Assembly: GCF_009733535.1 (NCBI RefSeq)
Contig: NZ_ML771899.1
Coordinates: forward strand, 372,001 to 436,000
Reading direction: 5' to 3'
DNA: 64,000 bases
Source: Sphingobacterium endophyticum
GTDB taxonomy: Bacteria; Bacteroidota; Bacteroidia; Sphingobacteriales; Sphingobacteriaceae
A program made the position numbers and the translations under genes. Under the pieces are notes generated by a model, which saw only the letters and a program-made list of their open reading frames with translations, was not told the origin of the DNA and did no database searches. Of the stretch, positions 37,380 to 45,688 are shown piece after piece (within the stretch, counting starts at the first letter, position 1; each line of letters opens with the position of its first letter).

Positions 37380-38909
37380 ATGCGTTTACTATCTATTCTA
37401 TGCTTTAGCATGATCAGTTTTGCTGTTTATGCCCAAAAAAAACCTAATATCGTAGTCATCATTTCTGATGACCATTCCTATCAAACTATTGGTGCCTATG
37501 GTTCTAAAATTGCCCATACACCGAATTTAGATCGAATTGCCAATGAAGGAGCCCTCTTCACGAAAGGTTATGTTACGAATTCTATCTGTGGTCCTAGCCG
37601 TGCAACATTATTGACAGGTAAGTACAGCAATAAAAATGGGTTCAAGGATAATGAGACCTCAAATTTCAATCATGGACAAAATTCATTTATCAAGGAATTA
37701 CATCAAAATGGGTATCAAACAGCATGGATAGGTAAAATCCATTTGGGAAGAAACCTTGAGGGGTTTGATTATTACAGCATCCTTCCCGGGCAAGGTCATT
37801 ATTTCAATCCGGATTTTATCAGTAGTGTAAATGGAGAGAAGGAAGTTATGGAAAGGGAAGAAGGCTATGTTGCGGATTTGGTTACGGATCGTGCGCTGAA
37901 TTGGCTGGATTCGAAAGGTAAGGACGAACCATTCTGTATTGTGATAGGTCATAAAAATACACATAGAACATGGATGCCAGCATTAGAGGATTTTGGGAAA
38001 AATGACAACAAGAACATACCCTTACCGGAAACATTTTTTGATGATTATTCGACCAGAAAAGCTGCTTCTGTCCAAGAGATGAGTATTGACAAGGACATGC
38101 AAATGGGGTATGATTTGAAGATGTTCGAAAATATAGAGAAGATGCGTGCAGACGGGAATTTTAAAAGAATGAACGATGCACAATTCCAAGCCTATGTGGA
38201 TTATTATAAACCAATCTATGATGAATTAAAGAAATCGAACCTTAGTGGTCAGGATCTTGCCAAGTGGAAATACCACCGATATATGGTTGACTACTTAAAT
38301 ACTGCTGAATCCATGGACCGAAATATCGGACGTGTTTTAGATTATCTGAGGGATAATAATTTGGAGGAGAATACATTAGTATTGTACTTATCTGATCAAG
38401 GTTTTTACATGGGAGAGCATGGGTGGTTCGATAAAAGATTTATGTATGAGGAATCATTCAGAACGCCAATGTTAATGAAGATGCCTGGCTTGATCAAACC
38501 GAAAACGAAGATTGAAAGTATGGTGTCGGTGGTAGATATAGCCCCAACATTTTTAGAGTTAAGTGGTACGGAAGTACCTGCTGACATGCAGGGGAGATCC
38601 TTTTTGAGTGTACTTGAAGGGAAAAAGAAAAGTATTCAAGACCAGCTGTTCTATCATTATTATGAGAATGGGGAGCATGCTGTATCGCCGCATTTTGGAG
38701 TTTCTGATGGACAGTATAAATTAATTCGATTCTATAAGCGAGTAAATGGATGGGAGCTATTTGATTTGAACAAAGATCCGAAGGAAATGAAGAACGTTTA
38801 TGGAAATCCGAAATATAAAAAGGTTCAGGAACGAATGGAAAAGTTGTTGCGATCTGAAATAGATCGATTAGAAGATACCGAAGCTAGAGATGTTTTAGCT
38901 CAGAAATAG
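37380..38909 (+). CDS. Sulfatase, second of tandem pair
   Basis: 509 residues, signal ending VYAQ. Active-site CGPSR (C70-R74) in ICGPSRATLLTGKYSNKNG, metal-binding SDDHS at 29-33, GKIHLG, and YLSDQGFYMGEHGWFDKRFMYEESFRTPM. Long stretches are shared with the previous gene, so the pair comes from a tandem duplication, but the two have diverged enough to suggest different substrates. Co-transcribed with the first copy (14-base gap). Downstream is a set of inverted repeats and then a porin gene. Confidence 0.9.
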   Translation: MRLLSILCFSMISFAVYAQKKPNIVVIISDDHSYQTIGAYGSKIAHTPNLDRIANEGALFTKGYVTNSICGPSRATLLTGKYSNKNGFKDNETSNFNHGQNSFIKELHQNGYQTAWIGKIHLGRNLEGFDYYSILPGQGHYFNPDFISSVNGEKEVMEREEGYVADLVTDRALNWLDSKGKDEPFCIVIGHKNTHRTWMPALEDFGKNDNKNIPLPETFFDDYSTRKAASVQEMSIDKDMQMGYDLKMFENIEKMRADGNFKRMNDAQFQAYVDYYKPIYDELKKSNLSGQDLAKWKYHRYMVDYLNTAESMDRNIGRVLDYLRDNNLEENTLVLYLSDQGFYMGEHGWFDKRFMYEESFRTPMLMKMPGLIKPKTKIESMVSVVDIAPTFLELSGTEVPADMQGRSFLSVLEGKKKSIQDQLFYHYYENGEHAVSPHFGVSDGQYKLIRFYKRVNGWELFDLNKDPKEMKNVYGNPKYKKVQERMEKLLRSEIDRLEDTEARDVLAQK

Positions 38910-38942
38910 AATAGGCATTCTTTAAAAGGCTCATGCCAGGAA

Positions 38943-38998
38943 TATAAATTACTTTATTGATAAAAAATAAGACCTTAATCATAAGGGAGTAATTTATA
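38943..38998. repeat. Nested inverted repeat between sulfatase and porin genes
   Basis: Outer arms TATAAATTACT (38943-38953) and AGTAATTTATA (38988-38998) are perfect over 11 bases. A small hairpin CCTTA-ATCA-TAAGG (38973-38986) lies inside. Could be an RNA element at the 3' end of the sulfatase transcript or an operator for the porin. Confidence 0.5.
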
Positions 38999-39019
38999 AT
39001 GTTTTTGAATTGTTATTTG

Positions 39020-39052
39020 TTGAGAATAGATATTTCAAGTGAATTATATTTG
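39020..39052 (+). promoter_or_regulatory. Promoter of the porin/hydrolase pair
   Basis: TTG (39020-39022), 22 bases, TATATTTG (39045-39052), matching the Bacteroidota layout, 21 bases before the porin ATG. Confidence 0.55.
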
Positions 39053-39072
39053 TTCTCAACGAATATCATTCC

Positions 39073-40263
39073 ATGAAAAGACAATTACTATTAACCTTAT
39101 TTTTCAGCCTTATTTTAAAATTAGCAGCTGCTCAAGACAGTACATTAATTACTATTGATTCTGACAGTGTACAAGTTAAGGAGCCTAAAGCTTCGAAATT
39201 GGTTAACCTTGATATCTTATTCAGGGCTGCTTTAAATGCCAATAATTTTGGTCAAGATGATTCAAAATTAAATGCGAATCTAGATGATGCCCGCATTATG
39301 GTTTCAGGAGACTATAATGATCAGTTTTCCTACCGGGTAAGATTCCGGTTAAATAGGTCATTTACCCCAACATCTTTAGACAATGCTTCAGCTGCATTAG
39401 ATTTTGCTTTCTTGAAATACAAATTCGGGAAGGAAAATAAATGGGCAGTAACTCTAGGTAAACAGAGCGCAATGGTCGGAAGCTTTGAATTTCAAAACAA
39501 CCCAATCTATGAACTTCGATTTAGTGATTACGTAGGTAATATATTAAATTTGTTTGTGGTGGGGGGAATGTTATCCTATGATATTAATCAAAATCATTCT
39601 ATTAATGTTCAGCTTTATAATACCATCAATCATAGTTTTGATCGATTGTTATCAGATAATGGGTATACAGCGGGCGAATTAGAGGCTTCCAAAACTCCTA
39701 TGGGAGGTTATTTTACCTGGATGGGTTCATTTTTAGATAAAAGAATTGATACAAAATGGTCCTACAACATTTCTCAATTTGCAAAAGACCGTACTAACCA
39801 TGCCGTTTCATTGGCTAATAAATTTAAGACTGCCCGTCAAATGATTTATCTGGATCTTCAATATTCTTACTATGCAGTCGATCATATCATGCTGGGGTCA
39901 TCAGTGATCAATGATTTTTATGGGAGAACCGGTGCTGAAAGAACATTATCTAAAGATATAACGTATAAATCGGCCATATTGAGATATGATCAATTTATAA
40001 CAGATAAATGGGAAATAGCTTTGAAGGGAGCTTTTGAAACGGTTGGATCCAAGGCCGCTGCAGATGGAGGATTAGGGGCTGATTTTAGAAAGAATTATAC
40101 TTATTTTGCAGCATTACAGAATAAGCCATTGAAAAATAGAGATCTAAGATTCTATTTAGGCTATATGGGTAATACAGTTACATATAACAAGAATGTTGAG
40201 TTAGACAGTAAACAATTTAATAGGATTGCATTAGGAGCTTACTTTACTATTCCTGTTTTGTAA
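39073..40263 (+). CDS. Phosphate-selective porin O/P-like outer-membrane porin
   Basis: 396 residues with a signal peptide (ending AAAQ). The mature part is beta-strand rich (SGDYNDQFSYRVRFRLNRSF, FLKYKFGKENKWAVTLGKQ, DLQYSYYAVDHIMLGSS) and ends with GAYFTIPVL, giving a hydrophobic C-terminal strand. The conserved look is that of OprO/P-type 16-stranded porins of Bacteroidota. It presumably lets small solutes cross the outer membrane. Linked with an alpha/beta hydrolase 10 bases downstream and with sulfatases upstream, which suggests a sulfated-substrate or anion role, by inference. Confidence 0.82.
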   Translation: MKRQLLLTLFFSLILKLAAAQDSTLITIDSDSVQVKEPKASKLVNLDILFRAALNANNFGQDDSKLNANLDDARIMVSGDYNDQFSYRVRFRLNRSFTPTSLDNASAALDFAFLKYKFGKENKWAVTLGKQSAMVGSFEFQNNPIYELRFSDYVGNILNLFVVGGMLSYDINQNHSINVQLYNTINHSFDRLLSDNGYTAGELEASKTPMGGYFTWMGSFLDKRIDTKWSYNISQFAKDRTNHAVSLANKFKTARQMIYLDLQYSYYAVDHIMLGSSVINDFYGRTGAERTLSKDITYKSAILRYDQFITDKWEIALKGAFETVGSKAAADGGLGADFRKNYTYFAALQNKPLKNRDLRFYLGYMGNTVTYNKNVELDSKQFNRIALGAYFTIPVL

Positions 40264-40272
40264 ATTAACAAC

Positions 40273-41319
40273 ATGTTTCGATCCATCATTTTAAGTTTTG
40301 CTTTTTTGCTTTTTGTATTTTCAGTGAAATCCCAAGATTTTCAAGATAGAACTGAAAATTTATATAATTTTCATAAAGGGAAATTTGATGATTTTGAGAA
40401 GGAGCATAGAAGGAAGATAAAATTTAAAAGACATGAAGTAACCTATTTACAATGGGGGAGTCAAGTAGAAAAAGTGTTTATATGGTTACCCGGTAGCTTA
40501 CTTTCAGCATACGATTTTTATCCATTTGCTGATTCGCTTTTGCAAGATGGATATACGGTACTTTCTATAGACCATTATGGTCATGGGTTAACGGAGATAC
40601 CACAGGAGGATTTGGATTTTTGGGATTTTGCGGATGATCTTAATTCACTGCTGGAGCAGAAGGGGATAAAAAAAGCGGTTATCGCGGGATTTTCTCGAGG
40701 TGGTTACCTTGCCTCTGCATTTTATGAAAAATACCCAGAAAAGGTAAGTGCAATTATTCTAGAAGATGGAGGGTCTGTTTCCTTTGACACGATGTTCCAG
40801 AAATTAACTCATGAAGATTATACAAATTTCTTAAAAAATCTTAAAGTTCCTAAAGAAGTGGAAGAGCTTTTATTTCAGCGATATAATTCAGAGCTTGAAA
40901 TTTTCAATAATTTTTCAACTATAGACGATTCTGAAAGTCGCTGGCAGAATTTAGGTTTTGTCAGAAAGAATGGAAATCAATATATCATGTACTGTGGGTT
41001 AAATGAGTACATGCATATGCAGGATAGTTTGCATTATACGGAGGTTTTGAATCAGAGCGATCAAGTAAGTCGGTATGCTTCTTCTATCGTTAGGATAAAT
41101 CCATTGCATATTTATAAGACATTGGATGTTCCTATGTTAATAATGGAAGCAATAGGGGAACCCGATTTATTTAAAACGACTGAAGAGAATCAGAAACTTA
41201 GAGATTTACATCCAACTAAAATTAGTTTGATACAATTCGATTGTGACAACCACAACATTCATTTTGGATGCCCTGACAAGTTTATTTCAGAAGTGAGAAA
41301 ATTCCTAAAGAACTTATAA
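40273..41319 (+). CDS. Exported alpha/beta hydrolase
   Basis: 348 residues with a signal segment (about 1-22, VKSQ). Alpha/beta-hydrolase fold with the nucleophile elbow GFSRGG (Ser at about 142), oxyanion segment WLPGSLLSAYDF, and a likely catalytic His in DCDNHNIHFG near residue 327. The lid region is variable. Could be an esterase or lipase-like hydrolase; the substrate is not clear. Probably co-transcribed with the porin. A bidirectional terminator follows. Confidence 0.85.
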   Translation: MFRSIILSFAFLLFVFSVKSQDFQDRTENLYNFHKGKFDDFEKEHRRKIKFKRHEVTYLQWGSQVEKVFIWLPGSLLSAYDFYPFADSLLQDGYTVLSIDHYGHGLTEIPQEDLDFWDFADDLNSLLEQKGIKKAVIAGFSRGGYLASAFYEKYPEKVSAIILEDGGSVSFDTMFQKLTHEDYTNFLKNLKVPKEVEELLFQRYNSELEIFNNFSTIDDSESRWQNLGFVRKNGNQYIMYCGLNEYMHMQDSLHYTEVLNQSDQVSRYASSIVRINPLHIYKTLDVPMLIMEAIGEPDLFKTTEENQKLRDLHPTKISLIQFDCDNHNIHFGCPDKFISEVRKFLKNL

Positions 41320-41358
41320 AAAAAATAGCTGTCTTAATAAAAGGACAGCTATTTTTTT
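41319..41358. terminator. Bidirectional terminator between hydrolase and M23 peptidase genes
   Basis: Arms AAAAAAATAGCTGTC and GACAGCTATTTTTTT are perfect over 15 bases with a 10-base loop and serve both convergent genes. Confidence 0.9.
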
Positions 41359-41370
41359 ATGTTCATGATC

Positions 41371-42231
41371 TTAGTTAAAGATCAATGTTTTTTCAGGATT
41401 GATTTTTCTACCGAAAGAAAGTAATTCGTAATGTAGATGAGGTCCAGTCGATCTGCCTGTGCTACCAAGTTTACCCACCTGTTGTCCAGCTTCAATTTTT
41501 TGTCCTTTTTTCACCAATGTTCTAGAAAGGTGAGCGTAACGAGTTTCCCATCCATTGGTATGTTCAATGATCACTACATTACCATATTGTCCTTTATATC
41601 CAGAGAAAACCACCTTTCCGGCAGCGGTAGCATTGATTGCTTCTCCGGTACGGCCACTAATGTCAATTCCGGAATGCATTTCAATTCCACGGTTTGTAAA
41701 AGGGTTTCTTCTGTATCCGAATCTAGAAGTAATGTTTCCATTATGGGGTTTTCCTAAAGGAACACCTTCTAGTTTTTTGTCCAATTTTTTAACAGTTGCT
41801 TCGTAAAACTTAATCATTTCATTAAGGTTTACTTCATTTTCCACGGGTCCACCAGCATTTTTGATTTTAGGGGCAAATTCTTTTAACCCTCTTTTGCGCA
41901 TTTTGGCATTAATTTGGTTTACAGCACTATCAATAGCATCGAAGGATTTTTGAATTTGTACAGTACTCAATTGATTTGTAGCTTCTTCAAGAGCAAGGTT
42001 TTGTCTAGCTTCTTCCAGCGCTTCAATTTGTTTACTTAGTTGTTCTTCGTAGTGATTGCTTGTAGATTTAGTGGCAACATAAACAATTGTTGCACATATC
42101 AAGCAAATAGTGAAGATTCCTCCAGCCAGGATATATTTCCAGTTTTTCAATAAAATAGTTGGAATCTGAATCTTCAAATTTGAATCGCCATTGGAATCAA
42201 TAATTTCAATAGCAGTCTTCTTTTTTGTCAT
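41371..42231 (-). CDS. M23 family metallopeptidase (LytM-type), inner-membrane anchored
   Basis: 286 residues. A single transmembrane helix (about 33-53) is followed by a coiled coil (60-115) and the LytM/M23 peptidase domain (about 165-280). Zinc ligands H186, D190 (HSGID) and H267 with H234 and H265 (HLH) are all present, so it can be an active murein endopeptidase or an activator. It probably works on peptidoglycan during growth or division. No motif ties it to a divisome partner. Single gene, divergent from mutY. Confidence 0.9.
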   Translation of the reverse strand: MTKKKTAIEIIDSNGDSNLKIQIPTILLKNWKYILAGGIFTICLICATIVYVATKSTSNHYEEQLSKQIEALEEARQNLALEEATNQLSTVQIQKSFDAIDSAVNQINAKMRKRGLKEFAPKIKNAGGPVENEVNLNEMIKFYEATVKKLDKKLEGVPLGKPHNGNITSRFGYRRNPFTNRGIEMHSGIDISGRTGEAINATAAGKVVFSGYKGQYGNVVIIEHTNGWETRYAHLSRTLVKKGQKIEAGQQVGKLGSTGRSTGPHLHYELLSFGRKINPEKTLIFN

Positions 42232-42346
42232 ATATTTTACTCTCCCACTTTATATTAGCCGGGCATAAAAATAGAAGATGTTAAAATAATAGCAAGAAAA
42301 TTTAACATTTAATAACTTTTTTAGGCTTAGGTCGGGGATAAATTAT

Positions 42347-42354
42347 CATCTTTG
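42347..42354 (+). promoter_or_regulatory. Near-consensus -7 box (CATCTTTG) of mutY-ssb, 4 bases before the ATG
   Basis: One mismatch to TAnnTTTG; spacing to the start codon predicts a leaderless or nearly leaderless message. Confidence 0.3.
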
Positions 42355-42358
42355 CAAT

Positions 42359-43402
42359 ATGTCATTTTCGCAACGAATCCTAGGGTGGTATGCTACACAC
42401 AAAAGGGCATTACCATGGCGGGAAACAAAGAATCCATACATTATTTGGCTATCAGAAATTATTCTTCAACAGACCCGTATTGAACAAGGTACACCTTATT
42501 TTCATCGGTTTTTGGAAAGTTATCCGAATGTAACAAAGTTTGCTGAAGCAGAAGAGTCGGAGATTCTGAGGTTATGGCAAGGTTTAGGTTATTATTCGCG
42601 TGCACGTAATATGCATAAGGCGAGTAAGCAGGTTGTTAATTTGCATTCTGGGGAATTTCCCACGACATATACTGATTTATTGAGACTGCCCGGAGTTGGA
42701 GAATATACAGCAGCGGCTATTTCTTCCTTTTCAAGTAATCATCCACACGCTGTATTGGATGGGAATGTTTTTCGGGTACTATCACGTTATTTTGGGATTG
42801 ATGAGCCTATCAATAGTACTCAAGGGAAAAAGATATTTACTCAATTAGCGGATGAAATGCTAGATCGTGATCATCCATCCGAATACAATCAGGCGATTAT
42901 GGATTTTGGTTCCTTGCAATGTAAACCTAAGAATCCCAGGTGTGAGGAATGCGTATTGAGATTGGACTGCCGAGCCTATGGGGATGGCTTGGTAGAAAAG
43001 CTTCCTAGGAAAATAAAGGCGAAGAAAAGTAAGGATCGTTATTTTCATTATTTCGTATTAGAAGCTGGGGGTGAAGTATTGATGTCGCAGCGGTCAGAAG
43101 GGGATGTTTGGGCGAATTTGTATGAATTTCCGATGTTAGAAACGGCAAAAGAAATAAATGTAGCGGAATTGGTACAGTTGCCTGAATATCGAGAATTATT
43201 TGGTGAAAATGAGCCAAAAATGATTCAAGGACAAGTGAAGCATATCCTTAGTCACCAGAATATTTACGCGAAGTTTTACAAGATAGATGTTGATAACTCG
43301 GAATTGGTCAAAAAAAGAAATTGGAATTATTGTTTATTAGAAAATTTAGATAAATTAGCTAAACATAAACTGATTAGTTCCTTTGTGGAACATTATTTTT
43401 AG
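42359..43402 (+). CDS. mutY: A/G-specific adenine DNA glycosylase
   Basis: 347 residues. Removes A opposite 8-oxoG, the last line of oxidative DNA repair. Catalytic E33 (SEIILQQT), helix-hairpin-helix LPGVGEYTAAAI (110-121), the catalytic Asp D134 (VLDGNV), and the 4Fe-4S cluster C188-x6-C195-x2-C198-x5-C204. A C-terminal NUDT1-like domain recognises 8-oxoG. Likely co-transcribed with ssb (25-base gap). Confidence 0.95.
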   Translation: MSFSQRILGWYATHKRALPWRETKNPYIIWLSEIILQQTRIEQGTPYFHRFLESYPNVTKFAEAEESEILRLWQGLGYYSRARNMHKASKQVVNLHSGEFPTTYTDLLRLPGVGEYTAAAISSFSSNHPHAVLDGNVFRVLSRYFGIDEPINSTQGKKIFTQLADEMLDRDHPSEYNQAIMDFGSLQCKPKNPRCEECVLRLDCRAYGDGLVEKLPRKIKAKKSKDRYFHYFVLEAGGEVLMSQRSEGDVWANLYEFPMLETAKEINVAELVQLPEYRELFGENEPKMIQGQVKHILSHQNIYAKFYKIDVDNSELVKKRNWNYCLLENLDKLAKHKLISSFVEHYF

Positions 43403-43427
43403 TGCTCACTAAATCCTAAATTATTGT

Positions 43428-43877
43428 ATGTCGGGAGTAAATAAAGTTATTTTAGTAGGTCATCTTGGAAAGGACCCGGAAATCCGCTATTTAGAAGGAA
43501 ATGTAAGTGTTGCGAGTTTTCCCTTAGCGACCTCAGAGACTTTCAACAAGGACGGCCGTCGAGTGGAACAGACGGAATGGCATAACATTGTGTTGTGGCG
43601 AGGCTTGGCTGATGTTGCGGTAAAGTACCTCAGCAAAGGGAAGCTTGTTTATATTGAAGGAAAACTAAGGACACGTTCTTATGAAGATAAGGAGGGAATC
43701 CGTCGGTACACGACCGAGATTGTAGCAGAGAGTTTTAATTTATTAGGTCGCAGGTCTGATTTCGAGCCGCAGAGCCCTCAAGGAGGAGCAGGCAGTGTGC
43801 CAGGCAATGCCGAACCAAAAGAACAACCTGTCGACTTCACGGAGAATGATGACGATAATGATGGTCTACCATTTTAA
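43428..43877 (+). CDS. ssb: Single-stranded DNA-binding protein
   Basis: 149 residues with the OB fold (about 1-108: NKVILVGHLGKDPEIRY, SFPLATSETF, EWHNIVLW, GKLVYIEGKLRTRSYED) and an acidic C-terminal tail ending DDDNDGLPF, the conserved tip that binds repair and replication partners. It follows mutY and probably shares its promoter. Confidence 0.95.
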   Translation: MSGVNKVILVGHLGKDPEIRYLEGNVSVASFPLATSETFNKDGRRVEQTEWHNIVLWRGLADVAVKYLSKGKLVYIEGKLRTRSYEDKEGIRRYTTEIVAESFNLLGRRSDFEPQSPQGGAGSVPGNAEPKEQPVDFTENDDDNDGLPF

Positions 43878-43926
43878 TCTACCTAATTAAATACAGTACC
43901 ATTTCATTTATTTTTTAAAATTGCTG

Positions 43927-43934
43927 TATCTTTG
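43927..43934 (+). promoter_or_regulatory. -7 box (TATCTTTG) of pheS, 4 bases before the ATG
   Basis: Exact TAnnTTTG match with only 4 bases to the start codon at 43939; transcription would start at or just next to the ATG. Confidence 0.5.
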
Positions 43935-43938
43935 ACAC

Positions 43939-44979
43939 ATGTTGCAAGATAAGATTACGCAGTATACAGAAGAGATACAGGCATTTTCGCCAAACTCTGC
44001 TCAAGATGTTGAAGCATTCAGATTAAAGTTCTTAGTGTCCAAGGGCATTGTAAAGAACTTATTTGAAGAATTCAAAACGGTATCTTCTGAGGAAAAGAGG
44101 GTATTAGGAAAGGTGTTAAATGAATTTAAGCAATTGGCTGAAGTAACTTTTAAAGAAGCTTCGGAACAATTTGCTGGTCAATCCGATAGTCAGTCAGCGA
44201 AAAAGGAAGGTGATTTGACCTTGCCTGGTCAAGGATTCACTTTGGGATCTAGGCATCCATTATCCTTAGTACGGAAGGAAATCGTTGAGATTTTCAAGAA
44301 ATTGGGATTTGTGGTTGCTGAAGGAAATGAGATTGAAGATGATTGGCATAATTTCTCTGCGTTAAACTTTGCTCCTGAACATCCAGCACGTGATATGCAG
44401 GATACCTTCTTTATCAAGAAGCAGGATGGGAATGATGTGGTGCTTCGTACACATACATCATCAGTTCAGGTTCGGTTAATGGAAGCTGGGCAACCACCAT
44501 TCCGTGCGATTATGCCGGGAAGAGTTTATCGTAACGAGGCGATATCAGCACGTGCTCACTGTTTCTTTCATCAGATTGAAGGATTATATATCGATGAGGA
44601 TGTTTCGTTTGCCGATTTAAAACAAACCTTATATCACTTTGTGAAGGAATTATACGGGGAGGATACCAAAGTAAGGTTCCGTCCATCCTACTTTCCTTTT
44701 ACAGAGCCATCAGCAGAGATGGATATTTCTTGTACAATCTGTAAGGGTGCGGGCTGCCAGATGTGTAAATATTCAGGATGGGTTGAGATTTTAGGCTGTG
44801 GTATGGTAGATCCTAATGTATTGGAAAATTGCGGGATCGACAGTAAGAAATACTCAGGTTACGCATTCGGTATGGGTATTGAACGTATTACAAATTTGAA
44901 ATACGAAATACGCGACTTGCGTCTATTCTCAGAAAACGATGTTCGTTTCTTATCACAATTTGAAACTGAGATTATTTAG
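43939..44979 (+). CDS. pheS: Phenylalanyl-tRNA synthetase alpha subunit
   Basis: 346 residues. Class II synthetase subunit that charges tRNA-Phe together with PheT (not in the window). Seen: the N-terminal coiled-coil, motif 1 region HPLSLVRKEIVEIFKKLGF, motif 2 HTSSVQVRLM...PGRVYRNEAISARAH, and motif 3 GYAFGMGIERITNLKY. Length is normal. Transcribed alone from a probable leaderless promoter. A large palindrome lies just downstream. Confidence 0.97.
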   Translation: MLQDKITQYTEEIQAFSPNSAQDVEAFRLKFLVSKGIVKNLFEEFKTVSSEEKRVLGKVLNEFKQLAEVTFKEASEQFAGQSDSQSAKKEGDLTLPGQGFTLGSRHPLSLVRKEIVEIFKKLGFVVAEGNEIEDDWHNFSALNFAPEHPARDMQDTFFIKKQDGNDVVLRTHTSSVQVRLMEAGQPPFRAIMPGRVYRNEAISARAHCFFHQIEGLYIDEDVSFADLKQTLYHFVKELYGEDTKVRFRPSYFPFTEPSAEMDISCTICKGAGCQMCKYSGWVEILGCGMVDPNVLENCGIDSKKYSGYAFGMGIERITNLKYEIRDLRLFSENDVRFLSQFETEII

Positions 44980-44992
44980 AACCAAAAATATT

Positions 44993-45028
44993 ATGTTTTA
45001 TATCGGCATTCATGTCGATATAAAACAT
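44993..45028. promoter_or_regulatory. 36-base palindrome between pheS and the TetR gene
   Basis: Arms ATGTTTTATATCG and CGATATAAAACAT are perfect over 13 bases around a 10-base center (GCATTCATGT, itself nearly symmetric). It lies 40 bases before the TetR start codon. It could be a TetR operator or a pheS terminator; there is no good T-tract. Confidence 0.5.
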
Positions 45029-45068
45029 TAAAAAATAGACTGAATCCCAAATTCAAAAAAACACCTTA

Positions 45069-45647
45069 ATGGAAGATAAAGTAGTTATAGCAATAAAAAA
45101 ATCTGCCCGAGATTTATTTAGAAAATATGGCTATAATAAAACTAGCGTAAATGAGCTAGCCAAAAATGCTTCCATTGCGAAAGCCACCTTCTATAAGCAT
45201 TTTGCGAGTAAAGAGTTGATTCTACATGCCGTCCTGATGGATTATATCCAAGACAATGTGTACGATATCTTAAATAAGAATGTTAACGAAAAGGATTTGG
45301 CGTTATTTTTAGCAAATACCATATTGCGTGTCAGCCGAGTAACATACACGGTTTGTAATGAATTCGTTGGTTGGGAGTTTATCCGTGAATCCGTTAATGC
45401 GCAGGAGTACCTAAAGCTCTTGTCCGACGACTTGGAGTTTCTTTTACTGCGTTCTTTTATGCAGAATGATATCATTGCCAATATGATTCCGGAAGAAAGA
45501 TTAACCTTCTTAATTAAGACCAGCAAGAATATTGTATTTTCCTTTGCCTTTACTGCTGTATCCGAAGCAGATGTACGCAAGAACTTTATTTCTTTCCAAA
45601 AAGAAATTCTTCCGTATTTAGTGCAGGCAACGTTGATGGAGGCGTAG
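45069..45647 (+). CDS. TetR family transcriptional regulator
   Basis: 192 residues. N-terminal TetR HTH (about 5-50, IKKSARDLFRKYGYNKTSVNELAKNASIAKATFYKHFASKELIL) and a variable ligand-binding C-terminal domain. TetR proteins repress their targets until a ligand is bound. The large palindrome 40 bases upstream is a candidate autoregulatory site. Adjacent genes are a convergent large outer-membrane protein and pheS; no obvious regulated transporter is next to it. Confidence 0.88.
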   Translation: MEDKVVIAIKKSARDLFRKYGYNKTSVNELAKNASIAKATFYKHFASKELILHAVLMDYIQDNVYDILNKNVNEKDLALFLANTILRVSRVTYTVCNEFVGWEFIRESVNAQEYLKLLSDDLEFLLLRSFMQNDIIANMIPEERLTFLIKTSKNIVFSFAFTAVSEADVRKNFISFQKEILPYLVQATLMEA

Positions 45648-45676
45648 ACAAAAGACAAAAGGCATAAGACAAAAGT
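45647..45676. repeat. Short direct repeats AGACAAAAG
   Basis: Three copies of AGACAAAAG (45647-45655, 45654-45662 and 45668-45676) in the 41 bases between the convergent TetR and outer-membrane genes; the first overlaps the TetR stop codon. No function is evident. Confidence 0.4.
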
Positions 45677-45688
45677 CTAGATAGTTAG

